Of a stretch of DNA of 64,000 nt, positions 19,329-28,914 are shown one piece after another. Under the pieces are notes generated by a model. That model was not told where the DNA came from. It ran no database searches and saw only the letters and a list, made by a program, of their open reading frames with translations. The position numbers and the translations under genes are program-made. The stretch comes from Pseudomonadota bacterium. GTDB taxonomy: Bacteria; Pseudomonadota; Alphaproteobacteria; Rhizobiales; Hyphomicrobiaceae. The DNA lies in the NCBI GenBank assembly GCA_023412805.1, contig JAEZRM010000084.1, positions 1 through 64,000 on the forward strand, given 5' to 3'. Each line of letters opens with the position of its first letter. Position 1 is the first letter of the stretch.

Positions 19329-19475
19329 CGTCCGTATTGCTACGGACCACGAAGATCCGCTTGGCCGAGGGCTGGGGGGAGAGGGGGTCTCGGTGCTCCT
19401 TGGTCAAGGGTACGCTCTTCGAAACTACGTATGGTCCACCTTACGTTGGGTCGACCGCATCTTCTGGTCGCCCAA

Positions 19476-19515
19476 GTTCTTTGTTTGTTCTAGTCCTGGC
19501 CGCCTTTTTTGTCAA
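19476..19515 (-). promoter_or_regulatory. SOS promoter with LexA box for imuA-imuB-dnaE2
   Basis: Plus-strand GTTC (19476-19479), seven bases, GTTC (19487-19490) is the alphaproteobacterial LexA operator GTTC-N7-GTTC. On the minus strand a -35 TTGACA (19515-19510) and -10 TAGAAC (19492-19487) are separated by exactly 17 bases, and the -10 overlaps the operator, so LexA would block RNA polymerase. Predicted start of transcription is near 19480. Confidence 0.85.
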
Positions 19516-20190
19516 CGGAAATCTAGAACAAAAGAAGATCATCAGGGCCACGGGCAGGCCCCCAAGGTGATATTGTCCCCAGCTCGACAACACGTTTCCA
19601 ACAGCCGCCAATCCCATGCGATCAGCGCTCAGAGAACCTCGATCCGTAGACAAATGATCTGTCTGTATCCGCAATCCGCTATCCTGCTACGTGACGAGAA
19701 TCCCACACTTTCCTTGAAATGCGCGCATTCTCGCCTTCGTGATGACCTAATTGGGCAAAGCGCGGTTGCATCCACTCCGAACGCTCGCCAGTATACACAC
19801 ACCACGATCGGACTGGCAGCCGCACCTCACGAAGGGCCAAGTCAGCACGGCCGATCTGTGGATGGGGGCACATCCGCACGACAGCGGGGGATCAGACTCA
19901 GCAGATGGCGCGTTGTGACGACGCGGGCGTACGTCGATGGCCGGGTGGCAAATCCGGACTGGCGTAACGATCCGTTCAGCATAACGGGGCACCATACAAA
20001 CGAGGCACCAGACCTGCGCATCGTCCCCCACTGCGCTCGCGGCATTCGACTTGGCCGCGATGAAGCCAGAGCCCTGCTCCGGCCTAGGTTCGCATAGGAA
20101 TACGCACCGGGCGTGATCTTTGGTGCGCGAGAAAATGAGATCGAAACCCGCGCCCTGTAGGGGCCGCGAGAACGACGACCGGAGACGAGA
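19516..20190. other. Intergenic region without recognised gene
   Basis: About 675 bases between the imuA promoter and the L,D-transpeptidase gene, lower in GC than its surroundings. Open frames exist on both strands (for example minus 19747-20646) but they run into neighbours in antisense and show no family pattern. I see only a short AGACA/TGTCT inverted repeat near 19650. Confidence 0.5.
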
Positions 20191-21060
20191 ATGATCGGCC
20201 ACGCTTTCCCCCGCGCTTTGCTTGCTAGTGCAGCTTTGGCCTTCGCGGCCCTCGTTCCGATGGCCCCCACTGCAGCCGAAGCACAGGGATTGAGCTGGCT
20301 TTGGGGCGGCGGCAGCCAGCAGGTCGGCGGCAGCGGCAAAGAAATCGTTCGCTTTGGCGTCCAGCATCGCCCAGGCCAGGTCATCGTAAGCTTCAGCGAT
20401 CGCAAGCTCTACCTGGTCACCAAGCCCGGCGAAGCGATCAGCTACCCGATCGCCGTCCCCCGCGAGCAGAGCCGCTGGCAGGGCACGCTGCAGGTTTCCT
20501 CGAAGCGTGTCGATCCGCCTTGGACGCCGACGCCCGCCATGCTCCGCGAGAACCCGAAGTTGCCGCCGCACGTTCCCGGCGGTCACCCGATGAACCCGAT
20601 GGGCGCTCGCGCGCTCTATCTGGGCGCCACCTTGTACCGCATTCACGGCACCGACGCGCCGTGGTCGATCGGACAGGCAGTCTCCAAGGGCTGCATCCGT
20701 ATGTACAATAAAGACGTGATCGACCTCTACGACCGCGTGCCCGTCGGCGCTCGCGTCGTTGTGACCTGGAACCGCTATACCACCTCTTCGGCACCCGTCG
20801 CATCATGGGGCGGCAGCGGCGGCAGTGCGGTCGTCGATCGCACGAGCTCGCGCGGTCCGTCCGGCGCATCGGCCGGGTTCGTCTTCCCCTGGTTCGACCA
20901 GGAAGAGCCGGCCCCGCGTCGCCGCGCCGCGCCGCCCAAGCAGCGCGCCCAGGAGAAGCGTCCGGTCCGCAGCGGCGCCGTACCTGCTCCCAAGAAGCAG
21001 CAGACGACACCCGTCAGCAGCAACACTGTGGCGCCGCAGCAAACCGTCTCCGTCTACTGA
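20191..21060 (+). CDS. L,D-transpeptidase (YkuD domain)
   Basis: Exported peptidoglycan cross-linking enzyme of 289 residues. The signal peptide covers residues 1-32 (core LLASAALAFAALVPMAP, cleavage near AAEA|QG). The YkuD domain spans about residues 60-190, with catalytic H152 in YRIHGTD and nucleophile C168 in SKGCIRMYN. The lysine in place of the usual histidine in SHGC is common in this alphaproteobacterial subgroup. The C-terminal third is low-complexity, rich in Pro, Arg, Ala and Gln, and probably a disordered wall-associated tail. ACCGGAGACGAG precedes the ATG. Confidence 0.9.
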   Translation: MIGHAFPRALLASAALAFAALVPMAPTAAEAQGLSWLWGGGSQQVGGSGKEIVRFGVQHRPGQVIVSFSDRKLYLVTKPGEAISYPIAVPREQSRWQGTLQVSSKRVDPPWTPTPAMLRENPKLPPHVPGGHPMNPMGARALYLGATLYRIHGTDAPWSIGQAVSKGCIRMYNKDVIDLYDRVPVGARVVVTWNRYTTSSAPVASWGGSGGSAVVDRTSSRGPSGASAGFVFPWFDQEEPAPRRRAAPPKQRAQEKRPVRSGAVPAPKKQQTTPVSSNTVAPQQTVSVY

Positions 21061-21096
21061 GCAAGAGGCTCAGGGGCGAAAGCATCGGATTACCAC

Positions 21097-21123
21097 GCGG
21101 CCTGCCCCTCCCGGGCGGGCCGC
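21097..21123 (+). terminator. Hairpin after L,D-transpeptidase gene
   Basis: An 11-bp stem (left arm 21097-21107, right arm 21113-21123, one G-T pair) with a 5-base loop CTCCC, 36 bases past the stop codon. It is followed by AGTTCTTTCCC, a modest T-rich flank. Probable rho-independent terminator. Confidence 0.6.
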
Positions 21124-21550
21124 AGTTCTTTCCCGCTCTCCGCGCCCGGAAAATCCCACATGGCTCATGACGAATACATCGCCGTGTCACTCCGGCCATG
21201 AACGGCATCACATGGCTCCGGCGCGTCAGCGATTTACGGTAGATCCAAAGACTGGTTACGTAGCTAAGACATTCAATTTGCAAGCCTTGAGGGCAGCCGG
21301 TAGATCGATTTGTCAAGCATTCGTGACTCGCAATTGAAGTGGCAAAGAGCGATATCCTGACCTATGCCGACACTGCTTCCAGGTTCCGAGCCGCTACTCT
21401 CTCGGCCGCCTCTCTCGCAATACTGCTCTCATGCTCATGCACGCCGCGCGTTTGCAGTGGCAGCGTCAGATGCGTACCGGGCCGCAGCCTGTTTTTGCGC
21501 TCTTCCCGGCATGTCGCCTGAAGTCGCTGGCCCGATCGGACGGAAATGAA
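21124..21550. other. Intergenic region before DUF1223 gene
   Basis: About 430 bases with no convincing gene. A short frame from GTG 21339 (60 codons) has a hydrophobic, signal-like core, but its continuation is not protein-like and it overlaps other frames. No promoter could be assigned with confidence. Confidence 0.4.
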
Positions 21551-22333
21551 ATGCGCACGCTGACTGAATGGTCGACGTACGTCGCACTGGCCTTGGCCGG
21601 TGCGGTGCTGGCGGGACCGGTCGTGGCGGCGAGCCCGGAGAAGGCAGAGGACGCAACCGCCGCGGCGTCGGCGCCAGTAAACGTCATCGAACTCTTCACC
21701 AGCCAGGGCTGTGCTTCTTGCCCTACTGCCGATGCGCTTCTCGAGACCTTTGCCCGGCGCCCCAATGTCGTCGCACTGACGCTCCCCGTCGATTACTGGG
21801 ATTACCTCGGCTGGAAGGACACGCTTGCCAGCCCCAAATTCAGCGCCCGCCAGCGCTCCTACGCCACGGTCCGCGGCGATGGCCGAGTGTACACACCGCA
21901 AGTGATCGTCAATGGACTCAAGCACGCGCTCGGCTCGAGCGAGGCAGCCATCGAGAAGGCCATCGCCATCACCGGGCCGAAGATCGATCCCTATCGCGTC
22001 GGCGTGCGCGTGCGCAGCGGAAAAGAGCATATCGTCATCAATCTCGACGCCGCCCGCGAGCCGGCCAAGGCCGGCGAAGCCACGATCTGGCTCGCTCTCA
22101 TTCGGCGTGAGGTCGAGGTCAAGATCAAGCGAGGCGAGAACGTCGGCAAGATCGGCACCTACCACAACGTCGTGCGCGAATGGATGCCCGTGGGCATGTG
22201 GAACGGGACTGCCGCGACGATCAAGATCGCCCATCATGCCGTGAAGCAATCAGACGCCGACGGCTGCGCGATCATCCTCCAGCGCGGCGACGCCGGCGCC
22301 ATCATCGGGGCCGCACTTCTCGACAAATGGTAG
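21551..22333 (+). CDS. DUF1223 thioredoxin-like protein
   Basis: A 260-residue protein of the DUF1223 family (thioredoxin-like fold, function unknown). An N-terminal hydrophobic segment at residues 9-27 is likely a signal peptide or anchor. The redox motif is LFTSQGCASCPTAD with C54 and C57. The domain continues with YWDYLGWKDTLASP and the conserved VYTPQVIVNG. ATG 21551 is chosen because the hydrophobic N-terminus starts there; upstream in-frame codons to 21431 are not protein-like. Probably a periplasmic thiol protein; no neighbour indicates a substrate. Confidence 0.85.
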   Translation: MRTLTEWSTYVALALAGAVLAGPVVAASPEKAEDATAAASAPVNVIELFTSQGCASCPTADALLETFARRPNVVALTLPVDYWDYLGWKDTLASPKFSARQRSYATVRGDGRVYTPQVIVNGLKHALGSSEAAIEKAIAITGPKIDPYRVGVRVRSGKEHIVINLDAAREPAKAGEATIWLALIRREVEVKIKRGENVGKIGTYHNVVREWMPVGMWNGTAATIKIAHHAVKQSDADGCAIILQRGDAGAIIGAALLDKW

Positions 22334-22431
22334 CCCCCCGCTAACGCGCGGGCTTCGCAGGAGCGCATGGCTGGCCCCTGGGCCCAAGACTTGCGTTGCG
22401 CCCGGGCCCCGGCTCGCACTATTTTCCGACC

Positions 22432-24186
22432 ATGTCGCACGCACCCGCCCGTTCTCTATCGATCGCGCTTGCCCAGCTTAACCCAGTTCTCGGCGATATC
22501 GCCGGCAATCTAGCGAAGCTTCGCCACGCGCGCACGGACGCCGCCCGTCAGGATGCGGACCTGCTCGTGCTGCCTGAACTGTACGTAAGCGGCTATCCAC
22601 CTGAGGACCTGGTGCGCAAGCCTGCATTCGCCGCCGCGTGCCGCGCCGCCGTCGAGCAGCTTGCGACTGATCTCGGCCCGGGCCCGGCCGTGCTCATCGG
22701 CACTGTCTGGCCCGAGGACGGCAAAGTCTACAATGCTGTCGCGCTGCTCGACGAAGGCAAGGTCGCCGCCGTGCGGCTGAAGGTTGATCTCCCGAACTAT
22801 GGCGTCTTCGACGAGAAGCGCGTGTTCGATCCGGGCCCACTACCCGGTCCGATCAACTTCCGCGGCGTTAAGATCGGCGTGCCTATCTGCGAGGACATCT
22901 GGACCGACGAGGTCACCGAATGCCTCGCCGAGTGCGGCGCCGAACTTCTGATCGTGCCGAACGGCTCACCGTTCGATTGGAAGAAGATCGACGTCCGCAT
23001 GAACATCGCGGTCTCGCGCGTGACCGAGACCGGCCTGCCGATGGTGTACCTCAATCAGATCGGCGGCCAGGATGAACTGGTTTTCGACGGCGCCTCCTTC
23101 GTTCTGAACGCCGACGCAAGCCTCGCCGTCCAGCTTCCGGACTGGGAAGAATCTCTCGTCGTCACTCAGTGGGCGCACACTGAAGACGGCTGGCAGTGCA
23201 AGAGCGGACCGCGCGCGCACCTCGAGGAAGACGATGCGGCCGCCTATCATGCCTCGGTGCTCGGTCTCCGAGACTATGTCGACAAGAACCGCTTTCCGGG
23301 CGTCGTTCTCGGCTTGTCAGGCGGCATCGACAGCGCGCTCGTCGCCGCCATGGCGACCGACGCCTTCGGCCCCGATCGCGTGCATTGCGTGATGCTGCCG
23401 TATCGATACACGTCGAGCGACAGCCTCGACGACGCGGCGGCCTGCGCGACAGCACTCGGCGTTCGCTACGATACCGTGCCGATCGCACCGGCGGTCGACG
23501 GGTTCTACCAGATGCTTGCGCCGGTCTTCGGCAATCGCGCGCCGGATACGACGGAGGAGAACGTCCAGAGTCGCGCACGCGGCACGACGCTGATGGCCAT
23601 CTCCAACAAAAACGGATCGATGCTGCTGACGACCGGCAACAAGAGCGAGATGTCCGTCGGCTATGCCACCATCTACGGCGACATGAACGGCGGCTTCAAT
23701 CCGATCAAGGATCTCTACAAGATGGAGGTCTACCGCCTCTCGCGCTGGCGCAACGCCAATGTGCCGCGTGGCAGCAAGGGGCCGGGCGGCATAGTGATCC
23801 CCGAGCGCATTATCACGAAGGCGCCGAGCGCGGAGCTGCGCGAAAACCAAACCGATCAGGACAGCCTGCCGCCGTATGATGTGCTCGATGACATCCTGGC
23901 GTGTCTCGTCGAGCACGAGATGTCGCTCCCTGAGATTATCGCCCGCGGTCATGCGCCCGAGACCGTGAAGCGCATCGAGCGCCTGCTGTATCTTGCCGAG
24001 TACAAGCGTCGGCAGGCCGCACCCGGCGTCAAGATTTCGAGCCGCAGCTTCGGACGCGACCGTCGTTACCCGATCACTAACCGCTTCCGCGAAGAATTGA
24101 CGGCGCCGGAACCCGCGAGCAAGGCGCCTGTCCAACGCACGCCGCAACTGGTGCAACCGCGCGCCGACGGCGGCGACGTTTCTTGA
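22432..24186 (+). CDS. nadE: Glutamine-dependent NAD+ synthase
   Basis: Makes NAD+ from deamido-NAD+, ATP and glutamine. The chain is 584 residues. The N-terminal nitrilase-type glutaminase has its triad at E49 (VLPELY), K117 (RLKVDLPN) and C153 (PICEDIW). The C-terminal synthetase has the ATP-pyrophosphatase loop SGGIDS at residues 296-301 and TTGNKSEMSVGYATIYGD further on. ATG 22432 is supported by conservation of SLSIALAQLNPVLGD just after it. It is separated by 132 bases from gltX. Confidence 0.96.
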   Translation: MSHAPARSLSIALAQLNPVLGDIAGNLAKLRHARTDAARQDADLLVLPELYVSGYPPEDLVRKPAFAAACRAAVEQLATDLGPGPAVLIGTVWPEDGKVYNAVALLDEGKVAAVRLKVDLPNYGVFDEKRVFDPGPLPGPINFRGVKIGVPICEDIWTDEVTECLAECGAELLIVPNGSPFDWKKIDVRMNIAVSRVTETGLPMVYLNQIGGQDELVFDGASFVLNADASLAVQLPDWEESLVVTQWAHTEDGWQCKSGPRAHLEEDDAAAYHASVLGLRDYVDKNRFPGVVLGLSGGIDSALVAAMATDAFGPDRVHCVMLPYRYTSSDSLDDAAACATALGVRYDTVPIAPAVDGFYQMLAPVFGNRAPDTTEENVQSRARGTTLMAISNKNGSMLLTTGNKSEMSVGYATIYGDMNGGFNPIKDLYKMEVYRLSRWRNANVPRGSKGPGGIVIPERIITKAPSAELRENQTDQDSLPPYDVLDDILACLVEHEMSLPEIIARGHAPETVKRIERLLYLAEYKRRQAAPGVKISSRSFGRDRRYPITNRFREELTAPEPASKAPVQRTPQLVQPRADGGDVS

Positions 24187-24318
24187 TTTTGTTTGCCGCG
24201 GTCTGCTGGAAAGAGGTGCTGCGCTATCTTCGGTGATGCTATGCCCGCAGCGGCCATGCGGACAGGTCGCGTCCAGCATCCTTGTGATCACCGATACTGA
24301 GGACACCAAGGTGGACCA

Positions 24319-25689
24319 ATGACCGTCTCCGTTCGTTTCGCGCCAAGTCCGACCGGGCGCCTGCACATCGGCAATATCCGCACGGCCGTGCTCAATTGGC
24401 TGTTCGCACGGCGCAATGGCGGCAGCTTCATGCTGCGCCTCGACGACACCGACCGCACGCGCTCGACAGAGGCATTCGCCGACGCTATCCGGGCCGACCT
24501 CAAATGGCTCGACCTCGTTTGGGATCGAGAGGCGCGCCAGTCAGATCGCCTTGCTCGTTACGATGAGATAGCGGAGCAGCTCAAGAAGGCTGGCCGTCTT
24601 TATCCTTGCTTCGAGAGCGAGGACGAACTCGAGCGCCGCCGGGCACGCCAGCGCGCGCGCGGCCTGCCACCGATCTACGATCGTGCCGCGCTGAAGCTCA
24701 CGCCCGACGAGATTACCCTGCGCATTGCCGCCGGAGAGAAGCCGCATTGGCGCTTCCTCCTCGCCAACACCGATCCGTCGCGCGGCCTAACGCCGCTGCC
24801 GACGCTCGTCACGTGGCATGATGTCGTCCGCGGCGAGCAGACGGTGGATATCGGCTCACTCTCCGACCCCGTCCTCATTCGCGCCGACGGCACGCCACTC
24901 TACACATTCACCAGCGTCATCGACGACATCGACTTCGCCATCACGCATATCGTTCGCGGCGAGGATCACGTTACGAACTCGGCCGTACAGATCCAGCTCT
25001 TCGAGGCGCTTGGCGCGGAGCCGCCGACGTTCGCTCACCACAGCCTTCTGATAGGTGCGGATGGACAGGCGCTCTCCAAGCGCCTCGGCGATCTCTCCGT
25101 CGAGAGCCTGCGCGAGGAGGGTCTGGAACCGCTCGCCGTGCTCTGCCACGCGGCACTGCTCGGTACGTCGGAGGCCGTCGCGCCTTATGCGACTCTCGAC
25201 GAGCTCGCCGCACGGCTCGATCTCTCGAAAGTTTCGCGCGCCCCGGGACGTTTCGACATAGCGGAGCTTCGCGCGCTCAATGCGCGGCTCTTGCACATGT
25301 TACCGCTCGACGCTGTCGCGCAGCACCTCAACACCTTGGGATTGAGTGTCTCGCCGGAGATGTGGGAAGCCGTACGAGGGAACATCGAAACGCTCGGCGA
25401 CGTGCGCACGTGGCTCGACGTCGTGAACGGTCCGCTCGCACCGCGCATCGAGGATGCCGGTCTCTGCGCGACCGCTGCCGGCCTGTTGCCGCCGGAGCCG
25501 TGGACTGCGGAAACGTGGAGCGCATGGACGACCGCGGTGCGCGAGGCGACGGGCGTAAAAGGCCGCCAGCTCTTTCATCCGCTGAGGCTTGCGCTCACAG
25601 GGCGCGACGCAGGACCCGAGTTGCGCGCACTGCTGCCGCTCATCGGGCGCGAACGCGCCGAAGCACGACTGAAAGGCAATGCTGCATAA
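24319..25689 (+). CDS. gltX: Glutamyl-tRNA synthetase, second-copy type
   Basis: Class I aminoacyl-tRNA synthetase of 456 residues. The HIGH-type motif is HIGN at residues 16-19 (FAPSPTGRLHIGN) and the KMSKS-type motif is LSKR at about 253-256. Many alphaproteobacteria carry two GluRS genes, and the sequence style here (VRFAPSPTGRLHIGNIRTAV) resembles the second copy, which can be non-discriminating or specialised. Which tRNA it charges cannot be told from this window. ACCAAGGTGG precedes the ATG. The gene converges on an acetyltransferase gene across a REP-like palindrome. Confidence 0.93.
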   Translation: MTVSVRFAPSPTGRLHIGNIRTAVLNWLFARRNGGSFMLRLDDTDRTRSTEAFADAIRADLKWLDLVWDREARQSDRLARYDEIAEQLKKAGRLYPCFESEDELERRRARQRARGLPPIYDRAALKLTPDEITLRIAAGEKPHWRFLLANTDPSRGLTPLPTLVTWHDVVRGEQTVDIGSLSDPVLIRADGTPLYTFTSVIDDIDFAITHIVRGEDHVTNSAVQIQLFEALGAEPPTFAHHSLLIGADGQALSKRLGDLSVESLREEGLEPLAVLCHAALLGTSEAVAPYATLDELAARLDLSKVSRAPGRFDIAELRALNARLLHMLPLDAVAQHLNTLGLSVSPEMWEAVRGNIETLGDVRTWLDVVNGPLAPRIEDAGLCATAAGLLPPEPWTAETWSAWTTAVREATGVKGRQLFHPLRLALTGRDAGPELRALLPLIGRERAEARLKGNAA

Positions 25690-25704
25690 GGTGGGGCCGC
25701 ATAG

Positions 25705-25767
25705 GCGGGTGAGGGTGAGGGGCGGCCCTACGCGGTACATCGACCGCCGCCCCTCACCCCCGCCCGC
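25705..25767. repeat. REP-like palindrome between convergent genes
   Basis: Left arm 25705-25725 and right arm 25747-25767 pair over 21 positions with two mismatches, around the module GGGTGAGGGGCGG / CCGCCCCTCACCC. It lies between the convergent gltX and acetyltransferase genes and shares the module with the element at 56172-56288. Probably also acts as a bidirectional terminator. Confidence 0.7.
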
Positions 25768-25796
25768 TCCCCCCGCGGGCTAACGAAACCCTGAAC

Positions 25797-26468
25797 TCAA
25801 TCCTCGACGAACATGCGGCGTGAATCCGGCAATTCACGGCGCATTGCACGGGGAACGACTTCCCCTTCGGTTGAGAGCACTAGTTGCAGCGTATCGGACG
25901 TTTGTGTGTTTGCGCGCGACACGGCATCCTGCTTGCGCATGACGAACACCGGCAGGTCGCCTGCGAAATCCGACACACCAGGCCCCTGCGCATAAACGTC
26001 ATAGCCCGCGCGCATGAAAAAGGGGACCGAGACGGACGATGCGAGTGCCGTGATGGTCGCATATCCCGCGCGGCGCGCGCGCGCCTCTGCATTGGCGAGC
26101 AGCAGCGAGCCGAGGCCCATGAATGCGAAAAGAGGCTGCACGAACAGCCCTTCGATCCGCGCGACGCGGCTGCGGCTATCCATTGGGCGCCAACCAGCCG
26201 TGCCCGCGAGCTGACCGTCGAGCCAAGCGCCGAACAGATCCGAGCCGGTGAGCTGATCCACGTATTCCGGTGTCGCGAGCCATTTCATGAACTCGTCGAC
26301 GGATTGTTGCGAGGCGCGCGGCGCGATGATCGCGCGAAACGATGTCCCATGGACGTAGCGCACGTCCGACCAGTGATCCATGCCGATAGGGCAGAGCTTG
26401 ACGATCTCTGGGATATGCGCGCCGAGATCACTCGGCTCGACACCGTCGGCACTGGCACGGCTGCTCAT
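25797..26468 (-). CDS. GNAT-family N-acetyltransferase
   Basis: A protein of about 223 residues with a GNAT core. The acetyl-CoA-binding stretch is RIEGLFVQPLFAFMGLGSLLL followed by NAEARARRAGY (about residues 105-135), and SVPFFMRAGYD is the beta-6/beta-7 region. ATG 26468 is preferred; a GTG at 26492 would add eight residues. The C-terminal 35 residues are not part of the fold. Substrate unknown and the neighbours give no hint. Confidence 0.75.
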   Translation of the reverse strand: MSSRASADGVEPSDLGAHIPEIVKLCPIGMDHWSDVRYVHGTSFRAIIAPRASQQSVDEFMKWLATPEYVDQLTGSDLFGAWLDGQLAGTAGWRPMDSRSRVARIEGLFVQPLFAFMGLGSLLLANAEARARRAGYATITALASSVSVPFFMRAGYDVYAQGPGVSDFAGDLPVFVMRKQDAVSRANTQTSDTLQLVLSTEGEVVPRAMRRELPDSRRMFVED

Positions 26469-26694
26469 GACACAAGACCTGTACGCAGACACTGGTAATC
26501 AGCAGGCGACTATCGATGATTTACGACAATCGTTTTTCTGATGCGTTGCAGCCTAGGCGGTCCGACAAGTCATCTGCAATATGATCATCTTCCTAAATGG
26601 CTGTTCGGAAATCGATTCAGCCGCAAGTGGTGCCTTCGCACCACACGCGCACGTGATCAATCGAAGAATTGAACGCGCGGCGAGTCTGGAAAAA

Positions 26695-27771
26695 CTAGCG
26701 ACGCTGGCTCGCTAATCCCGGTCGCAGATCCGGTGCCTGCGCCTTGCGCTCGGCTGGCTCACCCGCCGTCGGCACGTACTCAGCCTGCTTGCACGAGCAG
26801 CCCTCGACGTATTCCTTGCGATGGCGGAACGCGTTTTTCATGCTGGTGTAGGGCTTGTTCTCCGCCACCGACACCATCTCTTCCACCGCACCACCTGGGT
26901 TCTGGTGGTAGTAGAGTTCTGTCGGCGCCGCGCACCGCGACTGGCACGCATCGACATCGCGCGGGAAGTGGCTCGGCAGCGTCGCGAAGCTGATCGGAAA
27001 ATAGTAGCCGTCGCACGTGCGCACGCAGAGCGTCCGATAGGTCGCGTACGGCAGCGCGCCGAACTGATTGGTCGGCGTCTGCGGGCGGGCACCGGGCTCT
27101 TCGTCCTGCCAGAAAAACGAGCCGAACGGATTGTTGCCGCCACCACGCCGGCGCGCTTCCTGCTGATAGTTCGCGCCGCAGTTGTTCCGCGCCAACTCGC
27201 GAATGATCTCGTCCTGCATGGACCGATTGCTCGTGCCCATGATCTGTTGGCGCTGGACGTCGAGGTCGCTCTGCCGCCGCCGCATGTCCTCGGACCTCTG
27301 CGCGAGGCCCACACAAGCGCGCGTACGCCGAAGCGTGCGTGAGAAAAGCCAAGTCTCGTAGCACTCGTTCCGATCGAGATCGCGCTCGTTCGCACGGATC
27401 TCGCGATCGAGCTGACGCATCTCGGCTTCGATCTTCGGCAGCACATCGCGAGACTGATTGCCGCGCTGGCCGTCCGAGACGAGCCGCTGCTCGAGCTGGA
27501 AACAGATATTGCCAGCAGCACCCGGCGGCGGAGGCGGCTCGCCTCGCTGCACCCCCCAGCCGGGCGGCGGGGGTGGCTGCGGGCCGCGATACACGGGCTC
27601 GCGTGGCTCGGGACGCGACGGACGATCATCGCCACCGAACGGCCACCAGCCACTCTGGGCCTGGGCCGACGGCACGAACGACGGTCCGAGCGCAGCCACG
27701 GTCCCAGCGACCGCCAGCGCGACGGCCACCGATGCGATCGTTTTCGCGCGCAGATAGCGCCAACCGCTCAT
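26695..27771 (-). CDS. DUF2865 exported protein
   Basis: A 358-residue protein with a signal peptide (residues 1-38, cleavage near AQA|QSGWW) and a Pro-rich linker (residues 50-85). A charged coiled-coil-like region (about 100-190) follows, and then the DUF2865 hallmark LCVRTCDGYYFPISFATLP with further cysteines (CQSRC, GCSCK) that probably form disulfides in the periplasm. The family is typical of Hyphomicrobiales and its function is unknown. The gene is divergent from the hydratase gene across 194 bases. Confidence 0.85.
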   Translation of the reverse strand: MSGWRYLRAKTIASVAVALAVAGTVAALGPSFVPSAQAQSGWWPFGGDDRPSRPEPREPVYRGPQPPPPPGWGVQRGEPPPPPGAAGNICFQLEQRLVSDGQRGNQSRDVLPKIEAEMRQLDREIRANERDLDRNECYETWLFSRTLRRTRACVGLAQRSEDMRRRQSDLDVQRQQIMGTSNRSMQDEIIRELARNNCGANYQQEARRRGGGNNPFGSFFWQDEEPGARPQTPTNQFGALPYATYRTLCVRTCDGYYFPISFATLPSHFPRDVDACQSRCAAPTELYYHQNPGGAVEEMVSVAENKPYTSMKNAFRHRKEYVEGCSCKQAEYVPTAGEPAERKAQAPDLRPGLASQRR

Positions 27772-27965
27772 TCACTGCCCCTCGGGCGTCCAAAACCTTG
27801 CGCCACCTGCATAGTGGGCGACGCACTTGCCGGCGCATGATGATGGTGGTGAATTAGGCCGTCAATGCGGAGCAATTGCGGCAGGTGCCCTCGTACACAG
27901 CCTAGCGTGCGCCTGCGACAAGACGCACTAAGCCTACCAACAAGCCACGGGATGGAGCCCAATCA

Positions 27966-28748
27966 ATGGATAGCGCCAGGATAGGTGCTGCTGCAGACGT
28001 TCTCGCCGCCGCTCGCCGGGATGGCCAGTTGCTCGAACGCTTGCCGGACGAAAGCCGCCCCCGGTCCCTGGCCGAGGGCTATGAGATCCAGAGCGCCTTC
28101 ATCAAAATCTGGCCGGACAAGCTGGCGGGCTGGAAGATCGGCGCGACATCGCATGGGACGATGGAGAGGTTCGGCGTCAGCGAGCCAATCTATGGCCCTT
28201 TCTTTGCCAGCGACATCTACACGAGCCCGGCGGCCCCCACCGCCGGCAGTCTTCAGCACATGGCAATCGAGAGCGAATTCGCCTACCGCCTCGGCAGGGA
28301 CCTGCCGGCGCGTGACACCCCATACTCGCGGGAGGAGATTCTCGATGCCATAGACGCGGTCATCCCCTGCTTCGAGATCGTCAGTCCGCGCTTCGTGCGC
28401 ATTCCCTTCGATGACGCGGCCTCCGCTATCGCGGACTGCATGCTCAATGCGGCAATGGTTCTCGGGACGCCCATCACGGACTGGCGGGGAATAGATGCGG
28501 CACGGCATCCCGTCACGTTGCACATCGATGGCTTGATTACCGGCGAGGGCAATGGCTCCGACTGCCTCGGCGATCCGCGCAACGTGCTCGACTGGATCGT
28601 CGAAAAGCTCAGGGCCCGCGGCATCAGCCTGAAGAAGGGCGAGATCCTGTCCACCGGAACTTGCACCGGCATCGTCCCCCTCAGGAAGGACCAGACCGCA
28701 GTCGCCGACTTCGGCCCTTTGGGGAAAGTCGAACTCCGCTACACCTGA
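27966..28748 (+). CDS. 2-keto-4-pentenoate hydratase family protein
   Basis: A 260-residue member of the fumarylacetoacetase/hydratase fold, MhpD-like. Visible motifs are GWKIGATS (about residue 55), a metal-binding IESEFAYRLGRD (about 100), and the C-terminal GEILSTGTCTGIVPL, where hydratases have GxxxxTGSxxG-type loops. Such enzymes add water to 2-hydroxypenta-2,4-dienoate or decarboxylate related keto acids, usually in meta-cleavage pathways. Here its neighbour is a ThDP enzyme acting on 2-keto acids or acyl-CoAs, so a small keto-acid route is plausible but not proven. Confidence 0.8.
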   Translation: MDSARIGAAADVLAAARRDGQLLERLPDESRPRSLAEGYEIQSAFIKIWPDKLAGWKIGATSHGTMERFGVSEPIYGPFFASDIYTSPAAPTAGSLQHMAIESEFAYRLGRDLPARDTPYSREEILDAIDAVIPCFEIVSPRFVRIPFDDAASAIADCMLNAAMVLGTPITDWRGIDAARHPVTLHIDGLITGEGNGSDCLGDPRNVLDWIVEKLRARGISLKKGEILSTGTCTGIVPLRKDQTAVADFGPLGKVELRYT

Positions 28749-28914
28749 GCCCCTCACGCCAGCGTCGCCTGCGCCGGCGCCGTCATGCGCCGCGCGTAGG
28801 TCGTCGCGCGGTGCCTACCATTCAAAGCATCTGGCGGGCGTGGTACCGGTCAGCATTCAATCACTGCGGCGCCCAATTAACGAGCGCGCCGCCGCACGGG
28901 AAGGAACGCCAGTC

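Noticed and set aside
19261..19340. CRISPR-like array at the hexamer repeat
   Set aside because: Units are six bases, degenerate and without spacers.
19747..20646. A 299-codon minus-strand frame across the intergenic region and the L,D-transpeptidase gene
   Set aside because: Half of it is antisense to the transpeptidase and no recognisable domain exists in the remainder.
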